Shown: positions 17,713 to 26,765, counted from the stretch's first letter. The stretch is DNA of 64,000 nucleotides from Pseudorhodoferax sp965279475 (GCA_965279475.1 CBDIIA010000003.1:806001-870000), one strand, 5' to 3'. Program-made: numbers and translations. Notes: a model not told the origin generated them from the letters alone.

Positions 17713-17756
17713 TGATCAGCGGCAGAGCGCGTGTTGGTATTCGCACCTGCCCTGCC

Positions 17757-18764
17757 TCAAGGCCGCGCAATCCCCAAGGTCTCGGGCGACACCTTCGCCT
17801 TGCCACTGTCGAACAACAGCCAGGTATTCGCCTGGATCGCCGGCTGCACCGCCGCCATCGCCTCCGCGCCGTACAGCGGCGCGAACAGCGCGCCGCGGCT
17901 GGTGGCGTACTTCTTCAGCACCTCGCTCTTGGCGATGTTGTCGGCCCAGATCTTCTCGACCGTCTTCACCACCTCGTCGGGCACACCCTTGGGGATGAAC
18001 AGGCCGAAATAGTTGGCTGGCGCCTTGAAGCCTGGCAGCGTCTTCGACAAGGGCTCGATGGTGCCAAAGCCTTCGAGTTCGAGCGCCTTGTCGCTGACGG
18101 TGGCCAGCGGGCGGATGCGTTTGCCGCGGATCATGTCGGCCTGCTCCACGGCGAGCTGTGTCGTCACCTCGGTCTCGCCGGCGACCGTGGCCACCACGGC
18201 CGGGTTGCCGCCGTCGTAGGTCACGTGGCGGTACTTCACCGCGGTGTTCTTCGAGATCAGTTCCATCGCGTTGTGGCCGGCCGAGGTGACGCCGGCCGTG
18301 GCGACGGTGATCTGGCCGGGCTTGGCCTTCATCGCGTCGAGCAGATCCTTGGCGGTCTTGTACGGCGCAGCCGCGTTGACGCCGATCAGCTGCACGTTGG
18401 CGACGTTCAGGAACAGGTGCCAGTCGGCGATCTTGGTCTTGAGCATGCCCAGGGTCTCGTAGCTGCCCAGGTCCTGTGCCGCGCCGGCGGCCCAGGTGTA
18501 GCCGTCCTTGGCGGCATCGAGCGCGCTCTTGCTGCCGATCGAGCCCGAGGCACCGGGCTGGTTGACGATCACGACCTTCTGGCCCAGCGCCTTCTCGATC
18601 TCGGCCGCCGTGACCCGCGTCACCTGGTCGGTGGAACCGCCGGCCGCCCACGGCACGATGACGGTGATCGGGTGGGTCGGCTTCCACTGCGCGTGCGCCG
18701 CGGTGGAGAAGGCCATCGCGGCGAGCGCGAGGGACAGGCCTTGGACGAGGGTGCGTTGGGTCAT
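17757..18764 (-). CDS. tctC: Bug-family (TctC) periplasmic substrate-binding receptor
   Basis: 335 residues with a Sec signal peptide (LVQGLSLALAAMAFSTAAHAQ, cleaved after AHA). The fold begins PTHPITVIVPWAAGGSTDQVTR, followed by VNQPGASGSIG, the conserved Bug ligand-binding loops. It captures a carboxylated compound in the periplasm for the TctAB permease encoded just downstream. The start is the ATG with GGAG upstream. It is separated from tctB by the long inverted repeat, which could favour receptor over permease mRNA. Confidence 0.93.
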   Translation of the reverse strand: MTQRTLVQGLSLALAAMAFSTAAHAQWKPTHPITVIVPWAAGGSTDQVTRVTAAEIEKALGQKVVIVNQPGASGSIGSKSALDAAKDGYTWAAGAAQDLGSYETLGMLKTKIADWHLFLNVANVQLIGVNAAAPYKTAKDLLDAMKAKPGQITVATAGVTSAGHNAMELISKNTAVKYRHVTYDGGNPAVVATVAGETEVTTQLAVEQADMIRGKRIRPLATVSDKALELEGFGTIEPLSKTLPGFKAPANYFGLFIPKGVPDEVVKTVEKIWADNIAKSEVLKKYATSRGALFAPLYGAEAMAAVQPAIQANTWLLFDSGKAKVSPETLGIARP

Positions 18765-18853
18765 GTTGTCTCCGTTGTTGAACCTGTAGCCGGTTCTTGT
18801 CACTGTACGAATGCGCGCCGACGCATGTCAACGCGTGAAACCCTGATGGCGCG

Positions 18854-19729
18854 CTACACCGCGGTCTTGTGCCGCGCAATGCAGGTGTCCAGCACCTCTT
18901 CACCGGGGCGCTGCCACCAGTCGAGCTCCGAGAAGATCTCGACCTCGGCATGGCCTGCGTAGCCGGCTTGCTCGACCCAGCCGCGGATCTTCTTCAGCTC
19001 GACGACGCCGTCGCCCATCATGCCGCGGTCGTTCAGCAGGTCGCGCGTGGGCGTGAGCCAGTCGCAGACGTGGTAGGCCAGCAGGCGCGAGCGTTTCGCG
19101 TTGCCCGCGCGGGCGATCTGCTGCTCGAGTTTCGGGTCCCACCAGACGTGGTAGATGTCGAGCGCCACACCCAGCGCGCCGGTCTGCCCGGGGTCGAGTT
19201 CGTCGCACAGGTCGAGCGCGTGTTCCAGCGTGTTGATGCAGGCGCGCTCGGCCGCCTGCATCGGATGCAGTGGCTCGATGGCGAGCGGCATACCGACCTG
19301 GCGCGCGTAGTCGAGCGAGGCGGCGATGCCGTCGCGCACCTCGCCGCGGGCGCGGCCGATGTCCTTGTACTGCGCCTTGCCGGCCAGCGCGCCGGGCAGG
19401 GCGCCGACCACCAGCACCAGGCAGGGGGCACCCAGGGCCTTGGCCTCGTCGATGGCACGGCGGTCGTCGTCGATGGCGGCGCACAGGCCGGCGGCATCGG
19501 CTGCGGGGTAGAAGCCGCCGCGGCAGTAGCCCGACAGCCCGATGCCGTGGCTCTTCAGCTGCGCGGCGAGCTTGTCGATGCCGACGGCGGCCACCTGGTC
19601 ACGCCAGGGGCTGATGGCGCCAATGCCGCGGCGCGCGCATTCGTCGACGATGCGGTCCAGCGTCCATTGCTTGCGCACGGTGGCGGTGTTGAGGGACAGC
19701 CATTCGTGGCTCTGGGAGAAATCGCGCAT
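18854..19729 (-). CDS. Second sugar phosphate isomerase/epimerase-like TIM barrel protein
   Basis: 291 residues, AP-endonuclease-2/xylose-isomerase-like fold. Visible metal-site elements are LAIEPLHPMQAAERA (Glu), VALDIYHVWWDP (Asp and His), AYHVCDWLTP (His, Asp) and HAEVEIFSELDWW (Glu). This set fits the inosose-dehydratase/hydroxypyruvate-isomerase-like group, but the product is not known. It is distinct from the family member at 14408-15259 and lies 12 bp after an HIBADH-like dehydrogenase gene in the same operon. Confidence 0.87.
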   Translation of the reverse strand: MRDFSQSHEWLSLNTATVRKQWTLDRIVDECARRGIGAISPWRDQVAAVGIDKLAAQLKSHGIGLSGYCRGGFYPAADAAGLCAAIDDDRRAIDEAKALGAPCLVLVVGALPGALAGKAQYKDIGRARGEVRDGIAASLDYARQVGMPLAIEPLHPMQAAERACINTLEHALDLCDELDPGQTGALGVALDIYHVWWDPKLEQQIARAGNAKRSRLLAYHVCDWLTPTRDLLNDRGMMGDGVVELKKIRGWVEQAGYAGHAEVEIFSELDWWQRPGEEVLDTCIARHKTAV

Positions 19730-19741
19730 GGCGTGGGTCGT

Positions 19742-20677
19742 TCAGTCGTGGGAGGAAGGAGACGTGGGAGGCAACGCCGTGCGTTCGCGGCGCAGCTGTC
19801 GCACGATGGCCGCGTTGTCGAGGTCGCCGTCGCCGGCCGCCACGGCCGCGCGCATCAGCGCTGCATGGGCCTGGGACAACGGCAGCGCCTGGCCGTGCGC
19901 CTGCGCGGCGTCGATCATCAGGTTCACGTCTTTCAGATGCTGGCGGATGCGCGACTGCGGTGCGAAGTTTTCCTCGACCATCATCCGGCCCTTGGCCTCG
20001 GCCGCGCCCGAGCGGGCGGGCGTGGCCAGCACCAGTTCGAGGAAACGTGCCGGTGCGATGCCCAGGCCTTCGGCGAACACCAAACCTTCGGCCAGCGCGG
20101 CGCGGTTCAGGCCCAGCACCAGGTTGGTCGCCAGCTTGGCGCGGGCGCCCATGCCGGCACCGCCCACGTGGATGCGGCTGGCGCTGAGTGCCTGCAGCAG
20201 CGGCGTGGCGCGCACCAGTGTGGCGTCGTCGGTGCCCAGCAGCATGGTGGCGGCACCGGCTGCGATCTGCTGGCTGGAGCCGGACAAAGGCGCCTCGACG
20301 AAGCCCACGCCGTGTTCCAGCAGCCGTACCGCCAGCGCCTGCAGCGCGTCAGGCTCACCGGTGGAGCAGTCGACGACCAGGTCGACGCGCGGCGCCGGCG
20401 CGCTCAGTACGCCGGCAGGGCCTTCGACCACGTCGAGCACGCCGGCCGTGTCGAACACGGCCAGCACGAGTTGCCGCGCCGTGGTGCCGATCTCGGCCAG
20501 GGACGTGGCCACCGTGCCGCCCTGCGCCGCGAAGGCCGCGCGCGCTTCGGGGCGGATGTCGTAGCCCAGCGCGGCGATGCCGGCTTGCCGCAGGCGATCG
20601 GCCAGCGCCTGGCCTACCAGCCCGAGGCCGACCAGGCCGACCGGTGTCGTCGCAGCGGATGCGGCGGCTTGCGTCAT
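19742..20677 (-). CDS. NAD(P)-dependent beta-hydroxyacid dehydrogenase (HIBADH/6PGDH-like)
   Basis: 311 residues. The dinucleotide site is VGLVGLGLVGQALADRL. The substrate-binding loop is VEAPLSGSSQQIAAGAATMLLG and the catalytic Lys is in GMGARAKLATNLVLG. Family enzymes oxidise 3-hydroxyacids such as 3-hydroxyisobutyrate, tartronate semialdehyde or glycerate derivatives. A GTG four codons upstream is possible; the ATG of MTQAAAS was used. It probably acts on a hydroxyacid intermediate of the pathway. Confidence 0.88.
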   Translation of the reverse strand: MTQAAASAATTPVGLVGLGLVGQALADRLRQAGIAALGYDIRPEARAAFAAQGGTVATSLAEIGTTARQLVLAVFDTAGVLDVVEGPAGVLSAPAPRVDLVVDCSTGEPDALQALAVRLLEHGVGFVEAPLSGSSQQIAAGAATMLLGTDDATLVRATPLLQALSASRIHVGGAGMGARAKLATNLVLGLNRAALAEGLVFAEGLGIAPARFLELVLATPARSGAAEAKGRMMVEENFAPQSRIRQHLKDVNLMIDAAQAHGQALPLSQAHAALMRAAVAAGDGDLDNAAIVRQLRRERTALPPTSPSSHD

Positions 20678-20707
20678 GTCAATCGACACCTGCGGATGGA
20701 AGGCGGA

Positions 20708-21436
20708 TCACAACGAACTCCCGCCGCAGATCTGGATGTCCTGCCCGGTGATGGCTGCCGCCGCGGGCGACAGCAGGTAGCCGACCAGCGACGCGATCTC
20801 GCCCGGCTCGATCAGCCGGCCGATCGGTGGCACGCGCGGGGCCGCGGCCTGGCGGGCCGGGTCTTCGAGCATGCCGGTGCGTGTGGCGGCGGGCGACACC
20901 ACGTTGACGGTGACGCCATCGGCAATCACCTCGGCTGCCCAGCTGCGCGCCAGCGAGATCAAAGCAGCCTTGGTGGCCGCGTACTGGCTGCGTCCGGCGA
21001 TCCCGCGGGCGACCCGGCTGCCGACCAGCACGACGCGGCCTGCGCCGGCGGCCTGCATCGCGGGCACCAGGATGCCGGCGATGCGTGTGGCCGCGTCCAC
21101 GTGCAGCTGCCACATGCGCTGACCGTCATCCGCCTGCAGCGCGCCGAGCCGGCCGACGCGCAGCACACCGGCGGCGTGCACGAAGGCCTGCACGCCCACC
21201 TCCACGTTGACACTGGCACGGGCCGCGGCTTCGGTGGCTGCGCCGTCGCTCAGGTCGACACGCACGCCCGCAAAGCCGGGATGCACGATGCTGGCATCGG
21301 CCCAGTCGAGCCCGGTGACCTGCCAGCCGTCGGCCAGCAGCGCTTGCGCGATGGCCGCGCCGATGCCGGCACTGCTGCCGGTGACGAGCGCGCGCCGCGC
21401 CGGCGCGGCCTGGCTATTCGGCACGGATGTTGGCAT
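20708..21436 (-). CDS. Short-chain dehydrogenase/reductase (SDR)
   Basis: About 242 residues. The cofactor motif is LVTGSSAGIGAAIAQ, the catalytic YAATK (Tyr-x3-Lys) follows VVLVGSRVARG, and the C-terminus TGQDIQICGGSSL is typical. The NAG motif reads HAAGV. The start overlaps the end of the upstream Bug gene (ATG at 21436; GTG at 21424 is an alternative), so translation is coupled. It is presumably an oxidoreductase of the same catabolic route. Confidence 0.9.
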   Translation of the reverse strand: MPTSVPNSQAAPARRALVTGSSAGIGAAIAQALLADGWQVTGLDWADASIVHPGFAGVRVDLSDGAATEAAARASVNVEVGVQAFVHAAGVLRVGRLGALQADDGQRMWQLHVDAATRIAGILVPAMQAAGAGRVVLVGSRVARGIAGRSQYAATKAALISLARSWAAEVIADGVTVNVVSPAATRTGMLEDPARQAAAPRVPPIGRLIEPGEIASLVGYLLSPAAAAITGQDIQICGGSSL

Positions 21437-22379
21437 CCGCAATCGTCTTCATCGAGCGCGCCGTGTCGTCGGCCTGGAACTTCGCGAACTCGTCGATGCT
21501 GCCGCCACCGAGCAGGATGCCCTGGGCCTGCAGCTTGTCCTTCATCTCGCCGGCCAGCGCCTTGTTGACTTCGGCGTTCAGCTTCTGCGTGATGTCGGCC
21601 GGCAGCTTGGACGGGCCCCACAGCCCGTACCAGCTGTAGAACTCGTAGCCCGGAATCGTTTCGCCGACGGTGGGCACCTCGGGCATGGTCGGCAGCCGGG
21701 TCTTGGACGTGACCGCGACGATCTTCAGCATGCCGCTCTTGTAGAACGAGGTGGCACCGAGCACCGGGTCGACGAAGCCGGCGATCTGCCCGCCGATCAG
21801 GTCCTGGTAGGCGGGCGAGGAGCCCTTGTACGGCACCACCATGTACTCGATGCCGCCGGCACGCTTGAGCAGCTCGGTCGACAGGTGGCCGGCCGAGGCG
21901 ATCGAGCCGACCGCGAAGCTCAGCTTGCCGGGGTTGGCCTTGGCATAGGACAGCAGCGTCTTCACGTCCGTGATCGGCAGGTCCTTGTTGATCGAGACCG
22001 ACAGCGGCGCCTTGGCCACCAGCGCGATCGGCGAGAAGTCGGCGCCGGGGTTGTAGCTCGGCGTCTTCATGAAGTGCGTGGACGTGGTGAAGGTCGACGC
22101 GTTGAACAGCAGCGTGTAGCCGTCCTTCGGTGCGTTCATCACGGCCACGGCGCCGATCGTGCCGTTGCCGCCGGGGCGGTTCTCGACGACGAAGGACTGG
22201 CCGGTCTGCTCGCCCAGCTTCTGCGCCAGCAGGCGGCCCACGGTGTCGAGCGTACCGCCCGCGGGGAAGGGGATGATGACCTTGACCGGGCGGTTCGGGT
22301 AGGCCTGGGCCATCGCCGCCGATGCCACCAGGCAGAGGCCGGCAGCCCAGAGCGTGTTGCGCAAGGAATGGAATGTCAT
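21414..22379 (-). CDS. Bug-family (TctC) periplasmic substrate-binding receptor, second copy
   Basis: 321 residues with signal peptide (LWAAGLCLVASAAMAQA). Conserved Bug segments are YPNRPVKVIIPFPAGGTLDTVGR, VVENRPGGNGTIG and DGYTLLFN. It is an orphan receptor, since no TctA/B genes adjoin it; it may feed the single TctAB permease in the cluster. Bug receptors bind organic acids, amino acids or nicotinate-like compounds. Its stop codon lies inside the coding start of the downstream SDR. Confidence 0.92.
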   Translation of the reverse strand: MTFHSLRNTLWAAGLCLVASAAMAQAYPNRPVKVIIPFPAGGTLDTVGRLLAQKLGEQTGQSFVVENRPGGNGTIGAVAVMNAPKDGYTLLFNASTFTTSTHFMKTPSYNPGADFSPIALVAKAPLSVSINKDLPITDVKTLLSYAKANPGKLSFAVGSIASAGHLSTELLKRAGGIEYMVVPYKGSSPAYQDLIGGQIAGFVDPVLGATSFYKSGMLKIVAVTSKTRLPTMPEVPTVGETIPGYEFYSWYGLWGPSKLPADITQKLNAEVNKALAGEMKDKLQAQGILLGGGSIDEFAKFQADDTARSMKTIADANIRAE

Positions 22380-22434
22380 GTTTGTCTCCGTTGGATTCTG
22401 GGGTGCCGGGCAGCGCGAAGCCTGTCCGGTCGTG

Positions 22435-23619
22435 TCATTCGATGCCGTGCAGGGCCGCGAGCGTCTTCATGCGCTGCACCGCCAGATCGGGCCGCTCCAG
22501 CAGGTTGGCCGCATCGGCCAGGCGGAACAGCTCGGCAAAGTGCGGCAGCGAGCGCGTGCTCTGCTGGCCGCCGACCATGGTGAAGTGTTTCTGGTGGCCG
22601 TTGAGCCAGGCCATGAACACCACGCCGGTCTTGTAGAAGCGCGTCGGCGCCTTGAAGATGTGACGCGACAGCGGCACCGTGGGGCCGAGGATCGCGTGGA
22701 ACTTCTCGAGGTTGCCCTGGGCCAGCTCGCCCAGCGCGGCACTGGCGGCGGGCGCGATCGCGTCGAAGATGCCGAGCAGCGCATCGCTCTGGCCGTGCAT
22801 GGGGTCGGCACCGAAGCCGTCGCCGGCGATCAGCTCGGCGTAGTTGAAGTCGTCGCCGGTGTACATGCGCACGCCCGGTGCCAGCTTGCGGCGCATCGCG
22901 ATCTCCTTGTCCTTGTCGAGCAAGGAGATCTTGATGCCGTCGACCTTGGACGGGTGGGCCGCGATGATGCCGAGCGCGGTGTCCATCGCCGCGTCGACGT
23001 TGCCCGTGCCCCAGTAGCCGGCCAGAGCCGGGTCGAACATGTCGCCGAGCCAGTGCAGCACGACCGGTTGTTTGGCCTGGCTCAGGATGCGGTCGTACAC
23101 GCGTTCGTAGTCGGCCGGGCTCTTGGCCACGCGGGCCAGCGCGCGGCTGGCCATGACGATGAGCTTGCCGCCGAGTTTCTCGATGGCCGCCATCTGCTCT
23201 TCGTAACCGCGGATCACGTCGTCGACGCTTTTCACGGTATCGATGTCCAGGTGGTCGGTGCCGCAGCCCGACGCCACCAGCGCACCGGGCACGTCGCGCG
23301 CCGCGTCGAGCGAACGGCGGATCAGCTCAAGCGAGGTCGGCCAATCCAGGCCCATGCCGCGCTGCGCCGTGTCCATGGCTTCGGCCACACCCAGGCCGAG
23401 CGACCACAGGTGCCGGCGGTAGGCGATGGTCGTGTCCCAGTCGACGGCGGCCTGCAGCCAGGGGTCGACGGGCGCGAGCGGGTCGGACACCACGTGGGCG
23501 GCCGAGTAGGCGATGCGGTTGAACTTGACACCCTTGGCGGGCTTGACGGGTGCCGTGCCGCGCAGGGTATAGGCCTGCAGCTTGCCGGCGGTGTCGGGGA
23601 GGGTCAGCGAGAGAGCCAC
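22435..23619 (-). CDS. DUF993 (dihydrodipicolinate synthase-like) protein
   Basis: 394 residues. It resembles the DUF993 family, a distant branch of class I aldolase/DapA-like TIM barrels: KFNRIAYSAAHVVSDP at the N-terminus, GCGTDHLDID, VVLHWLGDMFDPALAGYWG and KVDGIKISLLDK, where the last Lys is a candidate Schiff-base residue. Function is not established. In other bacteria, as recalled, such genes sit with Gfo/Idh/MocA oxidoreductases and sugar isomerases, exactly as here, pointing to an aldol-type step in sugar or sugar-acid breakdown. Confidence 0.8.
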   Translation of the reverse strand: MALSLTLPDTAGKLQAYTLRGTAPVKPAKGVKFNRIAYSAAHVVSDPLAPVDPWLQAAVDWDTTIAYRRHLWSLGLGVAEAMDTAQRGMGLDWPTSLELIRRSLDAARDVPGALVASGCGTDHLDIDTVKSVDDVIRGYEEQMAAIEKLGGKLIVMASRALARVAKSPADYERVYDRILSQAKQPVVLHWLGDMFDPALAGYWGTGNVDAAMDTALGIIAAHPSKVDGIKISLLDKDKEIAMRRKLAPGVRMYTGDDFNYAELIAGDGFGADPMHGQSDALLGIFDAIAPAASAALGELAQGNLEKFHAILGPTVPLSRHIFKAPTRFYKTGVVFMAWLNGHQKHFTMVGGQQSTRSLPHFAELFRLADAANLLERPDLAVQRMKTLAALHGIE

Positions 23620-23629
23620 GGTCGTCTCC

Positions 23630-24793
23630 TCAGATCTTCAAGGTCGGCACATCGATCCACTTGCGCTCTTTCCAGCTGTCGAGCGCGGCCTCGACCAGCT
23701 GCACGCCCTTGGCACCTTCGGGCAGGGTCCACTTGTAGGGCGCGTCTTCCACCACGTGCCGGATGAAGTGTTCCCACTGGATCTTGAAGCCGTTGTCATA
23801 GACCTGCGAGTCGGGGATCTCCTGCCACTGGTCGAAGAAGTTCATGGTCTGCTTCTCGTCCGGGTTCCACACCGGCCGCGGGGTGGCCACGCGCGACTGG
23901 GCGCGGCACGAGGACAGGCCGGCCACGGCCGAGCCGTGCGTGCCGTCGACGTGGAAGGTGACCAGGTCGTCGCGGCGCACGCGGGTCACCCAGCTCATGT
24001 TGATCTGTGCGATCACCGGCTCGCCGTTGTGGCCCTTCAGCTGCGCGGTGGCGTAGGCCGCGTCGTCGGCGGTGGCCTCGTAAGGCTTGCCTTCCTCGTC
24101 CCAACGGGTCGGGATGTGGGTCGTACCCAGGCACGAGACCGACTGCACCTCGCCGAACAGGTTGTCCAGCACATAGCGCCAGTGGCACATCATGTCGAGG
24201 ATCATGCCGCCGCCGTCTTCCTTGCGGTAGTTCCAGCTCGGGCGCTGGATCGGCTGCAGGTCGCCCTCGAACACCCAGTAGCCGAACTCCAGGCGCACGC
24301 TGAGCATGCGGCCGAAGAAGCCGGCGCGGCGCAGCATGTCGAGCTTGCGCAGGCCGGGCAGGAACAGCTTGTCCTGCACCGCGCCGTGCTTCAGGCCCGA
24401 GGCCTGCGCGACGCGGGCGATCTCGACCGCCTCGTTCAGGTTGGTCGCGATCGGCTTCTCGCAGTACACGTGTTTGCCGGCGCGCAGCGCGTTGGCCAGT
24501 AGCGTCGGGCGCATCTGCGTCGTGCCGGCGTCGAAGAACACCGTGTCGTCCTTGTTGGCCAGCGCCGCATCGAGGTTGGTGCCCCAGCGGTCGATGCCGT
24601 GGGCGCGGGCCAGCGCCTCGATCTTCTCGGCGTTGCGGCCGATCAGGATCGGGTCGGGCATGACCTTGTCGCCATTGGCCAGTGTCACGCCGCCCTGCTT
24701 GCGGATCGCGACGATCGAGCGGATCAGATGCTGGTTCATGCCCATGCGTCCGGTCACGCCGTGCATGATGAGGCCGAGTCTTTGCGTTGCCAT
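23630..24793 (-). CDS. Gfo/Idh/MocA-family oxidoreductase
   Basis: 387 residues. N-terminal Rossmann fold (GLIMHGVTGRMGMNQHLI) and the family motif YCEKPIATN. The C-terminal half has GGGMILDMMCHWRYVLDNLFG, with the His in the usual catalytic place. These NAD(P) enzymes oxidise sugars, inositols or sugar acids. It lies 10 bp before the DUF993 gene, so the two probably act in sequence. Substrate unknown. Confidence 0.9.
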   Translation of the reverse strand: MATQRLGLIMHGVTGRMGMNQHLIRSIVAIRKQGGVTLANGDKVMPDPILIGRNAEKIEALARAHGIDRWGTNLDAALANKDDTVFFDAGTTQMRPTLLANALRAGKHVYCEKPIATNLNEAVEIARVAQASGLKHGAVQDKLFLPGLRKLDMLRRAGFFGRMLSVRLEFGYWVFEGDLQPIQRPSWNYRKEDGGGMILDMMCHWRYVLDNLFGEVQSVSCLGTTHIPTRWDEEGKPYEATADDAAYATAQLKGHNGEPVIAQINMSWVTRVRRDDLVTFHVDGTHGSAVAGLSSCRAQSRVATPRPVWNPDEKQTMNFFDQWQEIPDSQVYDNGFKIQWEHFIRHVVEDAPYKWTLPEGAKGVQLVEAALDSWKERKWIDVPTLKI

Positions 24794-24831
24794 GTGGTGG
24801 TCCTGTGTGCGGAGAAAAAAGCGGTGGGTGT

Positions 24832-25821
24832 TCAGGGGGCCAGGCCGGCGGCTTTCACCAGCTTGGCGTTGCTGTCGATCTCGGTCTTGATGTAGGCGTC
24901 GAACTGTTCGGGCTTCATGGTCCAGGCGTCGGCGCCGAGCTTGGCAAAGCGCTCCTTGACCTCGGGCGTGGCCAGGGCCTTCAGCACCTCGTCGTGCAGG
25001 CGGTTGACGATGTCGCGCGGGGTCTTGGCGGGCGCCATCATGCCGATCCAGAAGTTGAACTCGGAGCCGGGCACGCCGGCCTCGGCCGTGGTCGGCACGT
25101 CGGGCAGGGCGCTGGCGCGCTTGGGCGAACCCACGGCCAGGGCCAGCAGCTGCCCTTCCTTGATCTGGCCGATGACGGGCGCGATCGGCGAGAAGTAGTA
25201 GTCGACCCGGCCCGCCAACACCTCGGTCACGGCTTCGGCCGAACCTTTGAACGGAATGTTGAGCGCCTCGATGTGGGCCGCCATCTTGAACTTCTCGGCG
25301 TTCAGATGCGTCGCACTGCCCTGACCGGCGGACGCGAAGTTCATGCTGCCGGGCTTGGCCTTGGCCGCTGCCAGCAGCTCGCGCACCGACTTGATGTTCT
25401 TCGACGGGGCGATCACCAGCACGTTGGGCGTGCTGGTGATCGGCGTCACGCCGGCGAAGTCGCCCACTGTGTCGAACGGCAGCTTGGCGAACGTCGACGG
25501 GCTCACCGTGTGCGACGACGAGTGGATCATGATCGTGTAGCCGTCGGCCGCCGCGGTGGCCACCGCCTGCTGGCCGATGGTGCCGCTGGCGCCGCCGCGG
25601 TTGTCGACCACGAGCGTCTGGCCCATGCTCTGGCCCATCTTGTCGGTGATGGCGCGGGCGATGATGTCGGTGGTGCTGCCGGCAGCGAACGGCACGACCA
25701 CGCGGATCGGCTTGCTGGGGTAGCCGGCCTGGGCGCTGGCTTGCAGCGGCACGAGGCCTGCGCAGGCAAGCGTGGTGACGGCGGCAAGGGCGGCGATAGC
25801 GCGAAGGCGTGCGAAGGGCAT
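24832..25821 (-). CDS. Bug-family (TctC) periplasmic substrate-binding receptor, third copy
   Basis: 329 residues with signal peptide (LRAIAALAAVTTLACAGLVP then ASAQA). Bug segments YPSKPIRVVVPFAAGSTTDIIAR, VVDNRGGASGTIG and DGYTIMIHSSS are clear. It is the first gene of the minus-strand cluster. A 14-bp palindrome (25893-25906) lies about 70 bp upstream of its start and resembles one in front of the TetR gene, so this is likely the regulated promoter of the operon. Confidence 0.92.
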   Translation of the reverse strand: MPFARLRAIAALAAVTTLACAGLVPLQASAQAGYPSKPIRVVVPFAAGSTTDIIARAITDKMGQSMGQTLVVDNRGGASGTIGQQAVATAAADGYTIMIHSSSHTVSPSTFAKLPFDTVGDFAGVTPITSTPNVLVIAPSKNIKSVRELLAAAKAKPGSMNFASAGQGSATHLNAEKFKMAAHIEALNIPFKGSAEAVTEVLAGRVDYYFSPIAPVIGQIKEGQLLALAVGSPKRASALPDVPTTAEAGVPGSEFNFWIGMMAPAKTPRDIVNRLHDEVLKALATPEVKERFAKLGADAWTMKPEQFDAYIKTEIDSNAKLVKAAGLAP

Positions 25822-25892
25822 CGGTGTCTCTTTCTGGCGAGGTGGCGAAACCGTTGGGGCCGCCTCGGCAGCAAGTGCCGGGCGATTCTAAG

Positions 25893-25906
25893 TCACCAAT
25901 GGGTGA
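25893..25906. promoter_or_regulatory. Candidate TetR operator before the catabolic cluster
   Basis: TCACCAATGGGTGA: arms TCACC/GGTGA with a 4-bp spacer, in AT-rich DNA (GTGAATTAACGATTTTAG follows) upstream of the third Bug gene. A close relative (TAACCATTCGGTGA) is in front of the adjacent TetR gene. Confidence 0.65.
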
Positions 25907-25956
25907 ATTAACGATTTTAGGAATCGCCGCCTCGCCACGTCAATGCGCGGCCGGGC

Positions 25957-26616
25957 TCAGGTTCTAAGTACATACCCTAGGACCACATCGCACATGTGCG
26001 ACAAACGCTCGTGCTGGGCCTTCGGCGTCATCAGGTTGCGGCCGAAGACGGCCGACAGCGTGTGTTTGTTCGACAGGTAGAAGTAGGCCATGCCGGCGAT
26101 CGACACGTAGAGCTGCAGCGCGTCGATGCCGCCGCGGAACAGGCCGCTTGCGCGCCCGCGATCGAGGATCTCGGCGAGCGTCTCGATCAGTGGCGAGTTC
26201 ATCTCGCGCACCCGGCCCGAGTTCGCCAGATGCGCGCCCTGGTGCAGGTTTTCGCTGTTCAGCAGAGTGAGGAACTCCGGGTGGGCGATGTAGTACTCCC
26301 AGGTGAACTCAGTCAGCCGCCGGATCGCCTGGGCCGGTGACAACTCGCGCAGGTGCAGCTGCTGTTCGGCCTCGCGGATGTGCAGGTAGGCGTTCTCCAG
26401 CACCGCCAGGAACAGCTCGTCCTTGCTGCCGAAGTAGTAGTAGATCAGGCGCTTGTTGACGTCGGCACGCTCGGCGATGCGGTCCACGCGTGCACCGGCC
26501 AGGCCGTGGCGGGCGAACTCGTCGCGGGCCGCTTCGAGGATGGTCTGCTGCGACCGGTCGGCATCGCGGGCGCGGGGTTCGGTGGTTTTGGCTTCTGTGG
26601 TTTTCGATGTGGCCAT
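25957..26616 (-). CDS. TetR-family transcriptional regulator
   Basis: 219 residues. The helix-turn-helix is ILEAARDEFARHGLAGARVD then IAERADVNKRLIYYYFGSK. The C-terminal region (REAEQQLHLRELSPAQAIRR, WEYYIAHPEFLTLLNSEN) is typical of the TetR_C group seen with RutR-like regulators. The ATG of MATSKTTEAK was chosen; an ATG six codons upstream (26634) lies inside the candidate operator. It sits between the minus-strand catabolic cluster and a divergent ThDP enzyme gene and probably represses both plus itself. Confidence 0.9.
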   Translation of the reverse strand: MATSKTTEAKTTEPRARDADRSQQTILEAARDEFARHGLAGARVDRIAERADVNKRLIYYYFGSKDELFLAVLENAYLHIREAEQQLHLRELSPAQAIRRLTEFTWEYYIAHPEFLTLLNSENLHQGAHLANSGRVREMNSPLIETLAEILDRGRASGLFRGGIDALQLYVSIAGMAYFYLSNKHTLSAVFGRNLMTPKAQHERLSHMCDVVLGYVLRT

Positions 26617-26627
26617 GGCTTGATAAT

Positions 26628-26641
26628 TAACCATTCGGTGA
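26628..26641. promoter_or_regulatory. Candidate TetR operator between the TetR and ThDP enzyme genes
   Basis: TAACCATTCGGTGA matches the palindrome at 25893-25906 (consensus TCACC-N4-GGTGA, one arm base changed). It covers the region just upstream of the TetR coding start and could also affect the divergent gene at 26766. Confidence 0.6.
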
Positions 26642-26765
26642 ATTGTGGCAAGCGGGTGTTGCCCGAGCTTCTGTGTCCACGGGCGACCGGACGGGCGGGC
26701 CAAGGATAATCCTGGGCGCGGCGCATGGCGCAGTTCCCGTCTTCCATCTTTCACGCAGGATTTTC

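Noticed and set aside
18795..18805. CTGTACGAAT resembling half of a LexA box
   Set aside because: No ACAG at the required spacing.
15213..18962. 1249-residue plus-strand reading frame across the tct genes
   Set aside because: Same artefact; real TctA, TctB and Bug proteins are on the opposite strand.
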